Source of the DNA: Candidatus Latescibacterota bacterium
GTDB taxonomy: Bacteria > JAAXHH01
NCBI GenBank assembly: GCA_022823465.1
Contig: JAJEHX010000033.1
Location: 118,054 to 182,053 of the forward strand
Length of the DNA: 64,000 nt
Direction of reading: 5' to 3'
Each line of letters opens with the position of its first letter. The stretch's first letter is position 1. Shown here piece by piece: positions 16,833 to 25,740 of the stretch. Under the pieces are notes generated by a model that saw only the letters and a list, made by a program, of their open reading frames with translations, was not told the origin of the DNA and ran no database searches. Position numbers and translations under genes: made by a program.

Positions 16833-16850
16833 AGGCAACACCAGGCATAC

Positions 16851-16946
16851 TCACGTCCCCGCCGGCACGTCGCGCGTTCTGGACGGCAGGCGGAACTCGG
16901 GTGGGAGATCCCGTACGAAACGGATCTCCGCCATGTACTTCGTCAT
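16851..16946 (-). CDS. Possible 31-residue small protein between xseB and the polyprenyl synthase
   Basis: An in-frame ATG after the xseB stop opens a 31-codon frame (MTKYMAEIRFVRDLPPEFRL and so on). It ends just before the polyprenyl synthase start. Its composition is protein-like, but there is no clear ribosome site and I know of no homolog. It may equally be untranslated spacer. Confidence 0.2.
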   Translation of the reverse strand: MTKYMAEIRFVRDLPPEFRLPSRTRDVPAGT

Positions 16947-16985
16947 GCCGCGAGGGCCAAACGGGGCGTCGAAATCAGGCCGGAA

Positions 16986-17252
16986 TCAGAAGGACAGATC
17001 ATCGCCCTGGCCGGCCGGTGTTTCGGGTTCAAGGGGCTCGATGACAAACCGGCCGTTCTCCACCCGGACCAGCTTCCGCACGTGTTCGTCCGCCGCGTTC
17101 AACTGGCGCGTGCAGATCCGGGAAAGTTCGATGCCTTCCTGGAACAGGGAGAGCGACTCATCTAGGGGCAGATCGCCCTGTTCCATGCGCTCCACGATGT
17201 GCTCCAGGCGCTTCAGCGCCTCTTCAAAGGTCGGTCCGTCTTTTTCATTCAT
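16986..17252 (-). CDS. xseB: Exodeoxyribonuclease VII small subunit
   Basis: XseB binds in several copies to XseA to form the single-strand-specific exonuclease VII. The 88-residue protein has the standard helical hairpin (FEEALKRLEHIVERMEQGDL followed by PLDESLSLFQEGIELSRICT). A C-terminal tail of about 25 residues extends beyond the core. It is 17 bp downstream of xseA on the same strand. Confidence 0.94.
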   Translation of the reverse strand: MNEKDGPTFEEALKRLEHIVERMEQGDLPLDESLSLFQEGIELSRICTRQLNAADEHVRKLVRVENGRFVIEPLEPETPAGQGDDLSF

Positions 17253-17269
17253 CCTGGGTATCCATGGGG

Positions 17270-18580
17270 TCAGGTCGGTTCCGGGGCATTCGACTCGTCA
17301 AAGAGCGTGAAGGATTCCACCTCCTCCCCGCGCCGTTTCTCAGGCGGGGCGGCAACGGAGGGTTCCGATCTGCCGCGAATGTGTTCGACGCGACAGAACG
17401 CCTCGCCTTTGCGCAGCCGGACGTTCACCCGGTCGTTTACGCTGAGTTCATCTACACTGCGGACGATGCCGCCATCGGTCGCACGGTGACAGACCGCGTA
17501 TCCACGCTCCAGGACCGAGAGAGGGCTGAGGGCCTGCAGCCGGCCGGCCAGTCCGCTGACCGTCTGGCCGCGTGTTTCATGGTCGTGGAAGCACCTGTCG
17601 GCCAGGCGGCGGGTCAGTTCGTCGGTGTACTGGGCGTACTGTCCGATCTGGTCCACGGGCCGCCTGAGTCCATAACTGGAGACCAGCGCGGCGACTCGCT
17701 GTCGATGCAGATCCATGTACGCCGCCATGCCCCCGCAGAGACGCCTCAATACGCCATCCGCCCGGTCTTTCAGCTCCCGCAGGTCGCGAACGACGATTTC
17801 GGCCGCGCCCGACGGCGTGGGGGCCCTGTGATCGGCCACGAAGTCGGTCAGGGTAAAGTCCGTTTCGTGTCCCACGGCCGAAACCACCGGAATGCGGGAC
17901 TTGAAAACGGCCCGGACTACCGCTTCTTCATTGAACGCCCACAGGTCCTCCGCCGATCCGCCTCCCCGGCCGACGATCAATACGTCCACCTCGCCGTAGT
18001 CGTTCATCTCTTCGATGGCGGCCGCGATTTCGGCCGCGGCGCCTTCGCCCTGCACGGGCGCCGGACGCAGGATGATCGTGACCCAGGGCGCGCGCCGGCG
18101 CAGCACCTGTATGATATCCCGGATCGCCGCGCCGGAGCCCGAGGTGACCACCCCCACGCGCTCCGGGAAGGACGGCAGCGGTTTTTTGTGCTCCTCCCGG
18201 AAAAGGCCCTCTTGCTCGAGCCGGGCTTTCAGGCGCTCGAAGGCCGCCTGGAGCGCGCCTGCGCCGACGGGCTTCAGCCGCTGGGCAACCAGCTGGTACT
18301 GTCCCTGTACTTCGTAGACGGAAAGGACACCCTGGGCCAGGACCTCCATGCCGTCTTCGGGCTCGAAGGTCAGTTTCCGGTTGGCCGATCGCCACATGAC
18401 GCAACGCAACTGGCTGCGGTCGTCCTTCAGGGAGAAGTAGGCATGGCCGGATGAGTGCCGTTTGTAGTTGGAGATTTCACCGGACACCGACACATAGGGG
18501 AACGCTTCTTCGAGCAGCGTCCTGATCCCCGCGGTGAGTTCGGTAACGGTAAGTACACCGGTATCGGCATCGGTCCCCAC
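17270..18580 (-). CDS. xseA: Exodeoxyribonuclease VII large subunit
   Basis: XseA is the catalytic subunit of exonuclease VII. The N-terminal OB domain includes VSGEISNYKRHSSGHAYFSL at about residues 32-51. The catalytic domain includes VGVVTSGSGAAIRDI near 145, VGRGGGSAEDLWAFN near 200, and VSAVGHETDFTLTDFVADHR. The 436-residue length is normal. It starts with GTG, with GGAGG about 10 bp upstream. Confidence 0.96.
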   Translation of the reverse strand: MGTDADTGVLTVTELTAGIRTLLEEAFPYVSVSGEISNYKRHSSGHAYFSLKDDRSQLRCVMWRSANRKLTFEPEDGMEVLAQGVLSVYEVQGQYQLVAQRLKPVGAGALQAAFERLKARLEQEGLFREEHKKPLPSFPERVGVVTSGSGAAIRDIIQVLRRRAPWVTIILRPAPVQGEGAAAEIAAAIEEMNDYGEVDVLIVGRGGGSAEDLWAFNEEAVVRAVFKSRIPVVSAVGHETDFTLTDFVADHRAPTPSGAAEIVVRDLRELKDRADGVLRRLCGGMAAYMDLHRQRVAALVSSYGLRRPVDQIGQYAQYTDELTRRLADRCFHDHETRGQTVSGLAGRLQALSPLSVLERGYAVCHRATDGGIVRSVDELSVNDRVNVRLRKGEAFCRVEHIRGRSEPSVAAPPEKRRGEEVESFTLFDESNAPEPT

Positions 18581-18619
18581 GCCTGGTCTTCCTCCCCTGC
18601 CTTTAGTTCGGCAACGCCG

Positions 18620-20176
18620 CTACCTGGCGAGTTCGACCGCGCGGGTCTGCCGGATGACGGTTACCTTGATCTGGCCCGAGTATTCCATCCTGACCTGGAT
18701 CTTCCGGGCGATTTCCGTGGCGAGTTGTACCGCGCGGAGGTCGTCCACTTCTTCGTGATTGATCATGACCCGCACTTCTTTCCCCGCCTTCATCACGAAG
18801 GCCCGGGCTACGCCTTCGAAGGAACTCACCAGTTTTTCCGTCTCCCGGAGTCGACGTACGAATTTCTCCAGCGGCTCTCTGAGCGCGCCGGGCCGGGACA
18901 CGGAGAGGACGTCGGCGGTTCTGACCACCACGGCCATGGGGCTGGCCTCGTCCAGGTTCTCGTGGGCGACGCCTATGCATTCCAGCACTTCGGGTGGTTC
19001 GCCATACTTTTCGGCAACCGATCTGCCCAATGCGCCATGGGCGCCCTCCGGGCCGCTTTCCACGGCCTTGCCGATGTCGTGGAGCAGGCCGCAGCGCCTG
19101 GCCAGGGTCACGTCCATATCCAGTTCCTGCGCCATCAGACCCGCCAGCTCAGCGACTTCCCGGCTGTGATGCAGCGCGTTCTGCCCGCTCGTCATGCGAT
19201 ATTTCAACTGTCCGAGCAGCATGGCCAACTCGGGACGGACGCCGGTAACGCCCAGATCGAAGAGCATCTGGTCGCCCGTGTCCTGGATCAGGTCGTTGAT
19301 TTCTTCCTGTGTCTTGGAGACAACCTGCTCGATGAAACCGGGATGTATCCGGCCGTCCTCGATCAGCTTCTCCATGGAGAGCTTCGCGATTTCGCGGCGC
19401 ATGGGATTGAACCCGGAGAGGACGACGGCATTGGGCGTGTCGTCGACGATGACATCGATCCCTGTCGACATTTCGAACGCCTGGATGTTGCGTCCGTCGC
19501 GCCCGATGATGCGTCCTTTCATTTCATTGTCGGGCAGCGATATGACCGAGGTCGTCGTTTCCGTCACGTGATCCAGCGTGTACTTCTGCATCGCGTGCGT
19601 GATGATTTCCCGGGCTTCTATCTCCGCGTTCTGGCGGGCTTCTTCGATAATGCTGCGGGCCTGCTGGCCGGCTTCGGCGCGTATCCGGGCGTCGATGCTG
19701 CTGAGCAGCGACCGTCTCGCTTCTTCCGTCGACATGCCGGCGGCCTGCTCGAGCCGCTCGGTCTGCCGCCTGATCAGTTGTTCCAGCCGCTCTTCCTCTT
19801 CCGCAAGATGCTCGTCCCGCTCCTGCAGCGACTGGGTCTGTTTCTGTATGCCCCTCTCACGCTTGGCCACGTAGTCGGCCTTGCGCTCTATATTCTGTTC
19901 CCTGATCGCGATCCGCTTTTCGGACCGGTGGAATTCCTGGCGGGCCTTGTTGCTCTCTCGTTCGAACTTCGCCTTGGCCTGATACGATTCCTCCTCCATT
20001 TCGATCCTGGCCGTATTCTTTATCGTATCCGCTTCTTCCACCGCCTCTGCAAGGATGCTCTCTGCCAAGCGCTCCATACTGTCGGTCTTACGTTTCTCGA
20101 TACGCTTTCGAATGTACCATCCGAGGAGAAACATGATCAGGGCGGTGCCGGCGTAGAGACTGATCGTCACAAGCAT
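18620..20176 (-). CDS. rny: Ribonuclease Y
   Basis: RNase Y is a membrane-anchored endoribonuclease that initiates mRNA decay. It has one N-terminal TM helix, a long charged coiled coil (about 20-190), a KH domain (MKGRIIGRDGRNIQAFE) near residue 220, and an HD domain with HHSREVAELAG and GLLHDIGKAVE. The 518-residue length is typical. The ATG at MLVTISLYAG is chosen because AAGGTGG lies 8 bp upstream; a TTG seven codons earlier overlaps that site. It lies downstream of zapA, a common pairing. Confidence 0.95.
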   Translation of the reverse strand: MLVTISLYAGTALIMFLLGWYIRKRIEKRKTDSMERLAESILAEAVEEADTIKNTARIEMEEESYQAKAKFERESNKARQEFHRSEKRIAIREQNIERKADYVAKRERGIQKQTQSLQERDEHLAEEEERLEQLIRRQTERLEQAAGMSTEEARRSLLSSIDARIRAEAGQQARSIIEEARQNAEIEAREIITHAMQKYTLDHVTETTTSVISLPDNEMKGRIIGRDGRNIQAFEMSTGIDVIVDDTPNAVVLSGFNPMRREIAKLSMEKLIEDGRIHPGFIEQVVSKTQEEINDLIQDTGDQMLFDLGVTGVRPELAMLLGQLKYRMTSGQNALHHSREVAELAGLMAQELDMDVTLARRCGLLHDIGKAVESGPEGAHGALGRSVAEKYGEPPEVLECIGVAHENLDEASPMAVVVRTADVLSVSRPGALREPLEKFVRRLRETEKLVSSFEGVARAFVMKAGKEVRVMINHEEVDDLRAVQLATEIARKIQVRMEYSGQIKVTVIRQTRAVELAR

Positions 20177-20229
20177 AGTGGCAGCCACCTTCTTCAAATG
20201 TGATATTCAATCCGGACATGGTTCGTTCC

Positions 20230-20580
20230 TCAACAAGACCGGTCATGGTCTACTTTCTCATTGTCCTGTTCCGGAATCGGGCTTTCCAGCAATTCGTCCA
20301 GGCGCCGCACCAGATCCGCGATCCGTTCGTCCTGCATGGACTCCGATACGACGTGTTCCTGCTGTTTTTCACGTTCCTTGTGCAACTCGTCGGCGATCCT
20401 GATTGCCGTAAGGACCGCGACGCTGGTGAGGGACTGCATGGTCACGCTGACGGGTACCTCGCGCATGCGTTCGTCGACGTAGGCCGCGATCCGCTGGATG
20501 TACTCGGCATCCTCCTCCGCCTGTATGGGATACTCGGTCCCGCAGATGTTGACACGAACGGTGACTTTTTCGTCATCCAT
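20230..20580 (-). CDS. zapA: Cell division protein ZapA
   Basis: ZapA bundles FtsZ filaments at the division site. The N-terminal globular domain (VTVRVNICGTEYPIQAEEDA, then IAAYVDERM) and the C-terminal coiled coil match the family. The 116-residue length is typical. A probable ZapB-like coiled-coil gene lies upstream, separated by about 218 bp that may encode a structured RNA. Confidence 0.9.
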   Translation of the reverse strand: MDDEKVTVRVNICGTEYPIQAEEDAEYIQRIAAYVDERMREVPVSVTMQSLTSVAVLTAIRIADELHKEREKQQEHVVSESMQDERIADLVRRLDELLESPIPEQDNEKVDHDRSC

Positions 20581-20638
20581 AATGTGTTCAACCCCGTAAG
20601 CAGCCGATGCCTGATCGTACGCGATACGAACGAGTCTT

Positions 20639-20756
20639 CCGGGTCCATTGGCTCCTGTGCAATCCCGGTCCCGCGGCCGGTTCAGGATCGGCGCGCCGCA
20701 CCGGGATGGATAACGGATGCCGGGAGCCGTCGATTCACGGCCGGCCGGGAACCCGG
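20639..20756 (-). ncRNA. Candidate structured RNA (6S-like architecture) between zapB-like gene and zapA
   Basis: The minus-strand transcript can form nested stems. The outer stem pairs CCGGGTTCC (20756-20748) with GGACCCGG (20646-20639). A middle stem pairs GGCTCC (20728-20723) with GGAGCC (20655-20650). After an asymmetric internal bubble (15 nt against 6 nt), an inner stem pairs ATCCCGGTGCGGC (20707-20695) with GCCGC and ACCGGGAT. A long hairpin with a central bubble next to zapA recalls 6S RNA, which neighbours zapA in many bacteria. The pairing is seen in the sequence; the 6S identity is only a hypothesis. Confidence 0.3.
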
Positions 20757-20798
20757 GCCGGACACCGCGAATGACAGGAAGAACAAGGGGACAGATTC

Positions 20799-21062
20799 TT
20801 ACTCGATGACGTCTAGACGGGAAAGCATGGTGTCTATGCGCGCCTTGATGTCATCCTGCTTGACGCGCAACTCCTGATTTTCCTGTTCCAGTTCTTCTTT
20901 CGTGGAAGCCGACTGCTCCTGGACGCGCTGCAGTTCCTGAACCTGTGACTCCAGGTTCTGATTCTGGCTGCGCAGGCCGGCGTTTTCATCCTTCAGTCGC
21001 TGAATCAGGTCAATCATCGTCTCTATTCGGCCCAACAACAACTCTATGGATTGCTCTTGCAT
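20799..21062 (-). CDS. Small coiled-coil protein, ZapB-like
   Basis: The whole 87-residue protein is a predicted coiled coil rich in Glu and Gln (LLGRIETMIDLIQRLKDENA followed by repeated leucine heptads). FtsZ-ring factor ZapB has this size and character. Its position between pheT and zapA supports a division role. GGAGGG lies 4 bp before the ATG. Sequence similarity among coiled coils is weak evidence, so the name is tentative. Confidence 0.65.
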   Translation of the reverse strand: MQEQSIELLLGRIETMIDLIQRLKDENAGLRSQNQNLESQVQELQRVQEQSASTKEELEQENQELRVKQDDIKARIDTMLSRLDVIE

Positions 21063-21103
21063 AATTCCCTCCGCAGGAGTGGTTCCTGCGCGCTCCGGCG
21101 ATA

Positions 21104-23542
21104 CTAGGAGCGAAGTTCCGCCTGATACCGGTTTACAAGCCGACGCAGCACCTCGTCCTGAAGCCGCGAGACTTCGGCGTCCGTCAGCGTCCGTTCGCCG
21201 GACCGGAATCGCATGGCGTACGCCATGCTCTTGCGGTTGGCGGCTATCTGCTCTCCACGATACACGTCGAACAGTTCGACGGCTTCCAGCAAGTCGCCGC
21301 TACACGCGCGAATTTCTTCCAGTATGTCCCGATGAGAAACTTCGTCGGGCACGACAATAGCCAGATCTCTTTCGACCGCGGGGTACTTGGGAAGTGAATG
21401 ATAGGCCCTTCGTTCAGACGCGCGGCCAAAGAGGACTCCGCAGTCGATCATGCCCATCCAGACGGGCTCCCGGATTTCGTACTGGTCCAGGACCTGGTGC
21501 GATACCGCGCCGAAACGGCCGATCCGCACCCCGTCCGCGAGCAGTTCGCCGGTCCGGTCCCCGTCGAATAGCGGGTCGTCATTATCATACGGGACGGTTT
21601 CGACCCTGTCAAGTCCTAACCGCCCGGACAACGCTTCCGCCAGCCCCTTCAAATCGAAGAAGTCGAAGGCCCCCGGCGGCCCGTCCCAGTGCGGGCTGTG
21701 GCGCTGTCCGGTGACGGCGATACCAAGGTGTTCGGGTTCATCGGGAAGGCCGTCGGATTTCGGCCAGAACACCCGGCCGACCTCGAATATCCGGATGTCC
21801 CTTACCTTGCGGTTGGCGTTCCAGCGAACGACGCTCAACATGGAGGCCGCCAGACTCGTACGCATGGCGGAAAGTTCGGGACTCAGGGGGTTGTCGATCA
21901 GCACGCTGGACCGGGAAGGATCTATGAGCTCGTTCCGGTCCGGGTGCACGAAACTGTGGGTGACCACCTCGGTAAAGCCGAAGCCGGCCATCGCGTCGCG
22001 CAGGCGCCGCCGGACATCCTGCTGGTCACGTAGCGCCCGCTCCCTCTTCCGGGCTTCCGCCGTCTCTTCGTGACGGGGCGCGGAAGGCACCGGTTCGATC
22101 CGGTCGTAACCGTAAAGCCGCGCGACTTCTTCGATCAGATCCACTTCGCGGGTGACGTCCCGTCTGAAGGAAGGTACCCCGACCTCGAGATCCGCTCCGG
22201 CGGTCCGCCTGGTGCGCGCAGGCTGCACGTCGAATCGGAGTTTACGTAGCATCGAGGCGATTTCGTCCCGGTCGAGGGCGGTTCCCAGCAGCCCGTTTAC
22301 GCTGCCCGTTCGCAGCCGGATCACCGGATCGGGTCCAGCCGGGGTCCGGACGTCGATCATGCCCGCGGCCACGCTGCCGCCGGATACCTCGGCGATCAAC
22401 GCCGCGGCCCTGCCGACGGCCTCTCCCTGCAGTTCCGGATCCATGCCGCGCTCGAATCGCCGGGACGCGTCCGTCTGGAGCTGTAGCGCCTTCGAGCCCC
22501 TGCGCACCCGGACCGCGTCGAAGCAGGCGCCTTCCAGGAACACACGGTCCGTATCGGCCGTGATCTCGGTATTCAGCCCGCCCATCACGCCGCCGACCCC
22601 GATGCCCCGTTCATGATCGGCGATCATCAATACTTCCCGGTCGAGCGTGCGGTCTACCCCGTCAAGCGTGGTGAACGGTTCCTGTGCCAGGGCGCGTCGC
22701 ACGATGATGCCCTGGCCCGCCAACCGGTCCAGGTCGTAGGCGTGCAGCGGCTGGCCCATTTCAAGCATGACGTAGTTCGTCACGTCGACGACGTTACTGA
22801 TGGACCGGATGCCGGCGGCTTCGATTCGTCTCTTCAACCAGTCGGGCGAAGGGCCGATCCGGACGCCAGTGATCACGCGACCCACGAAACGGGGGCAGTC
22901 TTCGGGCGCTTCGACGCGGACGCTGGCGAGAGATTCGGCGGGAGGTCCCGATTCATCGACACCGGTGGACGGCACGCGCAGTTCACCGCCCGTAAGGGCC
23001 GTGATTTCCCGCGCTACGCCCACGAGGGAAAGGCAATCCGGCCGGTTGGTGCCGACGTCGACACTCAGTACAGTCTCCGGTTCGCCCAGCACCGACTTCA
23101 ATGGCAGGCCGGGCTCGATATCATCGTCGAGCACCATGATGCCGTCGTGGTCGTCTGACAGATTCAGTTCGGCCTCGGAGCAGATCATCCCGAAGGATTC
23201 CACGCCGCGTATCTTCGCCTTTTTTATCTTCATGCCGCCGGGTAGCACCGCGCCGGTCCGCGCCACGGGCACCTTCTGGCCGGCGGCCACGTTCGGCGCC
23301 CCGCATATGATCTGGAGGGTCTCCGTCCCCACGTCCACGGAGCAAAGGGAAAGCCTGTCGGCATTGGGATGGCGTTCCACCCGCGCCACGTGCCCGGTGA
23401 CGAACCCCTCGAAATCGCTTCCGACGGTCTCGACGGCATCGACTTCCAGGCCCGCCATGATCAGCCGTTCCACCAGTTCTTCGACGGACCAGGGGATGTC
23501 GCAGTAAGCACGCAGCCACGTAAGGGGTACTTTGATTACCAT
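21104..23542 (-). CDS. pheT: Phenylalanyl-tRNA synthetase beta subunit
   Basis: PheT forms the alpha2-beta2 enzyme with PheS. The 812-residue protein shows the expected order. An N-terminal EMAP/tRNA-binding-like domain (VTGHVARVERHPNADRLSLC, about 45-150) comes first. The B3/B4 editing region with RPDCLSLVGVAREI follows. The B5 domain, the catalytic-like core (YGYDRIEPVPSAPRH), and a C-terminal anticodon-binding fold ending in RTLTDAEVSRLQDEVLRRLV complete it. It follows pheS by 33 bp. Confidence 0.97.
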   Translation of the reverse strand: MVIKVPLTWLRAYCDIPWSVEELVERLIMAGLEVDAVETVGSDFEGFVTGHVARVERHPNADRLSLCSVDVGTETLQIICGAPNVAAGQKVPVARTGAVLPGGMKIKKAKIRGVESFGMICSEAELNLSDDHDGIMVLDDDIEPGLPLKSVLGEPETVLSVDVGTNRPDCLSLVGVAREITALTGGELRVPSTGVDESGPPAESLASVRVEAPEDCPRFVGRVITGVRIGPSPDWLKRRIEAAGIRSISNVVDVTNYVMLEMGQPLHAYDLDRLAGQGIIVRRALAQEPFTTLDGVDRTLDREVLMIADHERGIGVGGVMGGLNTEITADTDRVFLEGACFDAVRVRRGSKALQLQTDASRRFERGMDPELQGEAVGRAAALIAEVSGGSVAAGMIDVRTPAGPDPVIRLRTGSVNGLLGTALDRDEIASMLRKLRFDVQPARTRRTAGADLEVGVPSFRRDVTREVDLIEEVARLYGYDRIEPVPSAPRHEETAEARKRERALRDQQDVRRRLRDAMAGFGFTEVVTHSFVHPDRNELIDPSRSSVLIDNPLSPELSAMRTSLAASMLSVVRWNANRKVRDIRIFEVGRVFWPKSDGLPDEPEHLGIAVTGQRHSPHWDGPPGAFDFFDLKGLAEALSGRLGLDRVETVPYDNDDPLFDGDRTGELLADGVRIGRFGAVSHQVLDQYEIREPVWMGMIDCGVLFGRASERRAYHSLPKYPAVERDLAIVVPDEVSHRDILEEIRACSGDLLEAVELFDVYRGEQIAANRKSMAYAMRFRSGERTLTDAEVSRLQDEVLRRLVNRYQAELRS

Positions 23543-23575
23543 GGGACGCTTGATTCCTTCCCGGACGAACCGTCT

Positions 23576-24586
23576 TTAAGGCCGCTCGAGCAGACGCAGG
23601 TCGTTCTCGAGAAACATGTGGATGCTCTCGATACCGTATTTGAACATGGCGAGCCGGTCCAGCCCCATGCCGAAAGCGTAGCCGGTATACACTTCCGGAT
23701 CGTAGTCCACGAAACCGAACACGGCCGGGTCGACCATGCCCGCGCCCGAGATCTCCAGCCATCCCGTGTGCTTGCAGATCTTGCATCCGTCGCCGCTGCA
23801 GGCGACGCACGAGAAATCATACTGTACGCTGGGTTCGGTAAAGGGAAAGAAATCGGGGATGAAACGCACCTTCACCTGTTCACCGAACAACCGCCGGGCG
23901 AAATGCGTCATATCGCCCTTGAGCTGGGCCATCGTAACCCCCCGGTCCACGTACAGCCCTTCGCATTGATGAAAGGTGAAGGCGTGGGAGGCATCGGGAT
24001 TTTCGTGGCGGTAGGTGCGTCCCGGCGCGATCACCCGCACCGGAGGCTGCTGCTTCTCCATGACCCGGACCTGTACCGGGGAGGTATGGGTCCGGAGCAC
24101 GATGTCGCTGCCCAGGTAGAAGGTGTCCTGCGTATCCCGCGCCGGATGATCCCGCGGGATGTTCAGCGCTTCGAAGTTGTAATAGTCCCACTCCACTTCG
24201 GGACCGTCCACCACGGAGAAGCCCATTTCCTGAAAGATCCCGGTAACCTCTTCCCGGATCATGGTCAGGGGGTGCTTGCTTCCCAGGGGCGGGCGGCGTC
24301 CCGGAAGGGTGACGTCCAGGGCCCCGGCCGTGGATTCCCCGTCCGTCTCGCACGCCGCTTTTCGGGCTTCCAGCGCTTCGCCGATGGCTTTCTTGGCCTG
24401 GTTGACCCGCTGGCCGATCCGGGGGCGGTCTTCCGGAGCCGCCTTGCCCACGGACCGCAGGATCCGGGTCAGGTCGCCGTTCTTCCCCATGTACCGGATA
24501 CGGATGTCTTCCAGGTCCGACGTGTCGGCGGCGCGGGCGATTTCATCCAGCGCCCGGGCTTCGATGGCTTCTGCTTCCTGTACCAT
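23576..24586 (-). CDS. pheS: Phenylalanyl-tRNA synthetase alpha subunit
   Basis: PheS is the catalytic subunit of PheRS. After an N-terminal coiled coil come the class II motifs: motif 1 near residue 115 (HPLTMIREEVTGIFQEMGF), motif 2 (VIAPGRTYRHENPDASHAFT) near 185, and motif 3 (YAFGMGLDRLAMFKYG) near 305. The 336-residue length is typical. It starts 6 bp after the rplT stop and is part of the thrS-led operon. Confidence 0.97.
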   Translation of the reverse strand: MVQEAEAIEARALDEIARAADTSDLEDIRIRYMGKNGDLTRILRSVGKAAPEDRPRIGQRVNQAKKAIGEALEARKAACETDGESTAGALDVTLPGRRPPLGSKHPLTMIREEVTGIFQEMGFSVVDGPEVEWDYYNFEALNIPRDHPARDTQDTFYLGSDIVLRTHTSPVQVRVMEKQQPPVRVIAPGRTYRHENPDASHAFTFHQCEGLYVDRGVTMAQLKGDMTHFARRLFGEQVKVRFIPDFFPFTEPSVQYDFSCVACSGDGCKICKHTGWLEISGAGMVDPAVFGFVDYDPEVYTGYAFGMGLDRLAMFKYGIESIHMFLENDLRLLERP

Positions 24587-24592
24587 GGATGG

Positions 24593-24949
24593 TCAGGAAA
24601 ACTGCGCCTTTGCCGTGTCCGCTACGACGGCAAAGGCTGGAGGATCGTTGACGGCGAGTTCGGCAAGGAGTTTCCTGTCGATTTCGATATGGGCCAGTTT
24701 CATGCCGTGAATGAGCTGGCCATACGTTATGCCGTTAAGCCTTGCGGCCGCGTTGATCCGGGTGATCCACAAACGGCGGAAATCACGCTTGCGGCGGCGG
24801 CGGTCGCGGTATGCGTAGGCCCAGCCCCGGTTGACGGCTTCGCGGGCCGTCCGGTAAAGCCGGTTGCGCCGTCCCCAATATCCCCTGGCCAGCTTGATGA
24901 CTTTCTTGCGCCGCCTGTGCGAGGCGGCGGCGTTGGTAGCACGTGGCAT
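24593..24949 (-). CDS. rplT: Ribosomal protein bL20
   Basis: L20 binds 23S rRNA early in 50S assembly. The 118-residue protein has the basic N-terminal helix ([20 protein letters not shown]) and the core segment [20 protein letters not shown]. Lys and Arg are concentrated as expected. It sits in the classic infC-rpmI-rplT order. Confidence 0.98.
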   Translation of the reverse strand: MPRATNAAASHRRRKKVIKLARGYWGRRNRLYRTAREAVNRGWAYAYRDRRRRKRDFRRLWITRINAAARLNGITYGQLIHGMKLAHIEIDRKLLAELAVNDPPAFAVVADTAKAQFS

Positions 24950-24985
24950 GGTTCGTTCCTTCTCCGGTTCGGTATATTTCGCCGT

Positions 24986-25180
24986 TTAGTTCGGCATCAT
25001 CCGCTTCAGGCGCGGGGTATCGGCCTTGCTTGCCATGGCTGTGCCGCGAAGTCCTCTCGTGCGCTTGCCGGACTTGGACAACTTATTGTGCGTCGCGTGT
25101 GAATGGCTTCGTTTGAATTTCCCGGAGGCGACCTTTTTGAATCGTTTCGCCGCCGCCTTCAACGTCTTGATCTTCGGCAT
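24986..25180 (-). CDS. rpmI: Ribosomal protein bL35
   Basis: L35 is a small 50S protein. The 64-residue sequence begins [20 protein letters not shown] and contains [20 protein letters not shown], both characteristic. It lies 16 bp after infC. The very short gap leaves no room for a separate leader. Confidence 0.97.
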   Translation of the reverse strand: MPKIKTLKAAAKRFKKVASGKFKRSHSHATHNKLSKSGKRTRGLRGTAMASKADTPRLKRMMPN

Positions 25181-25196
25181 GATCTGCTCCCGGTGT

Positions 25197-25709
25197 TTAC
25201 TTGGGCATGAGGACCAGCGACATGCTGCGCCCTTCCAGCCTGGGCCGCTGTTCGATGATGCCCACGTCTTCCAGTATTTCCGCCATGTGTTCCAGTTTCT
25301 GCTGGCCCAGCTCCACGTGGGTCATTTCCCGGCCCCAGAACCGGACGGACACCTTGACCTTGTTCCCGTGCCGCAGGAAATCCCGGGCCTGCTCGGCCCG
25401 GTACTCGAGGTCGTGCTCGCTGATCTTGGGCGTCTTGAAGCGGATTTCCTTCAACTGCGTGTTATGCTGTTTCTTGCGCGATTCCTTTACCCGCTTGCTC
25501 TGCTCGTACTTGTACTTGCCAAAGTCCATGATCTTGCATACGGGCGGCCGGGCATCGGGCGAGACCTCCACCAGATCCAGATCGGCTCCCGTGGCAAGCT
25601 GCAGGGCGTCCTTGGTTTCCATGATGCCCACCTGCTCGCCTTCCGCGCTGATCACCCGCACCTGGGGCACGCGAATCATACTGTTGACTCTGACCGTTCT
25701 CTTTTGAAT
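25197..25709 (-). CDS. infC: Translation initiation factor IF-3, AUU start
   Basis: IF-3 enforces start-codon fidelity on the 30S subunit. With an ATT start, the protein has 170 residues: an N-domain ([20 protein letters not shown]), a linker rich in Lys and Arg, and a C-domain ([20 protein letters not shown] followed by a [13 protein letters not shown] segment). GGGAGGA lies 7 bp before the ATT, and no ATG or GTG occupies a suitable position. Rare AUU starts allow IF-3 to repress its own translation in many bacteria. An upstream in-frame ATG would put about 58 codons inside thrS and is unlikely. Confidence 0.95.
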   Translation of the reverse strand: MQKRTVRVNSMIRVPQVRVISAEGEQVGIMETKDALQLATGADLDLVEVSPDARPPVCKIMDFGKYKYEQSKRVKESRKKQHNTQLKEIRFKTPKISEHDLEYRAEQARDFLRHGNKVKVSVRFWGREMTHVELGQQKLEHMAEILEDVGIIEQRPRLEGRSMSLVLMPK

Positions 25710-25740
25710 GGGTGTATCCTCCCGATTCGTTGTTGGTTCT

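Noticed and set aside
24950..25196. Ribosomal protein L20 leader or riboswitch near infC-rpmI-rplT
   Set aside because: The gaps are 16 and 36 bp, too short for the known leader structures, and no folding element stands out.
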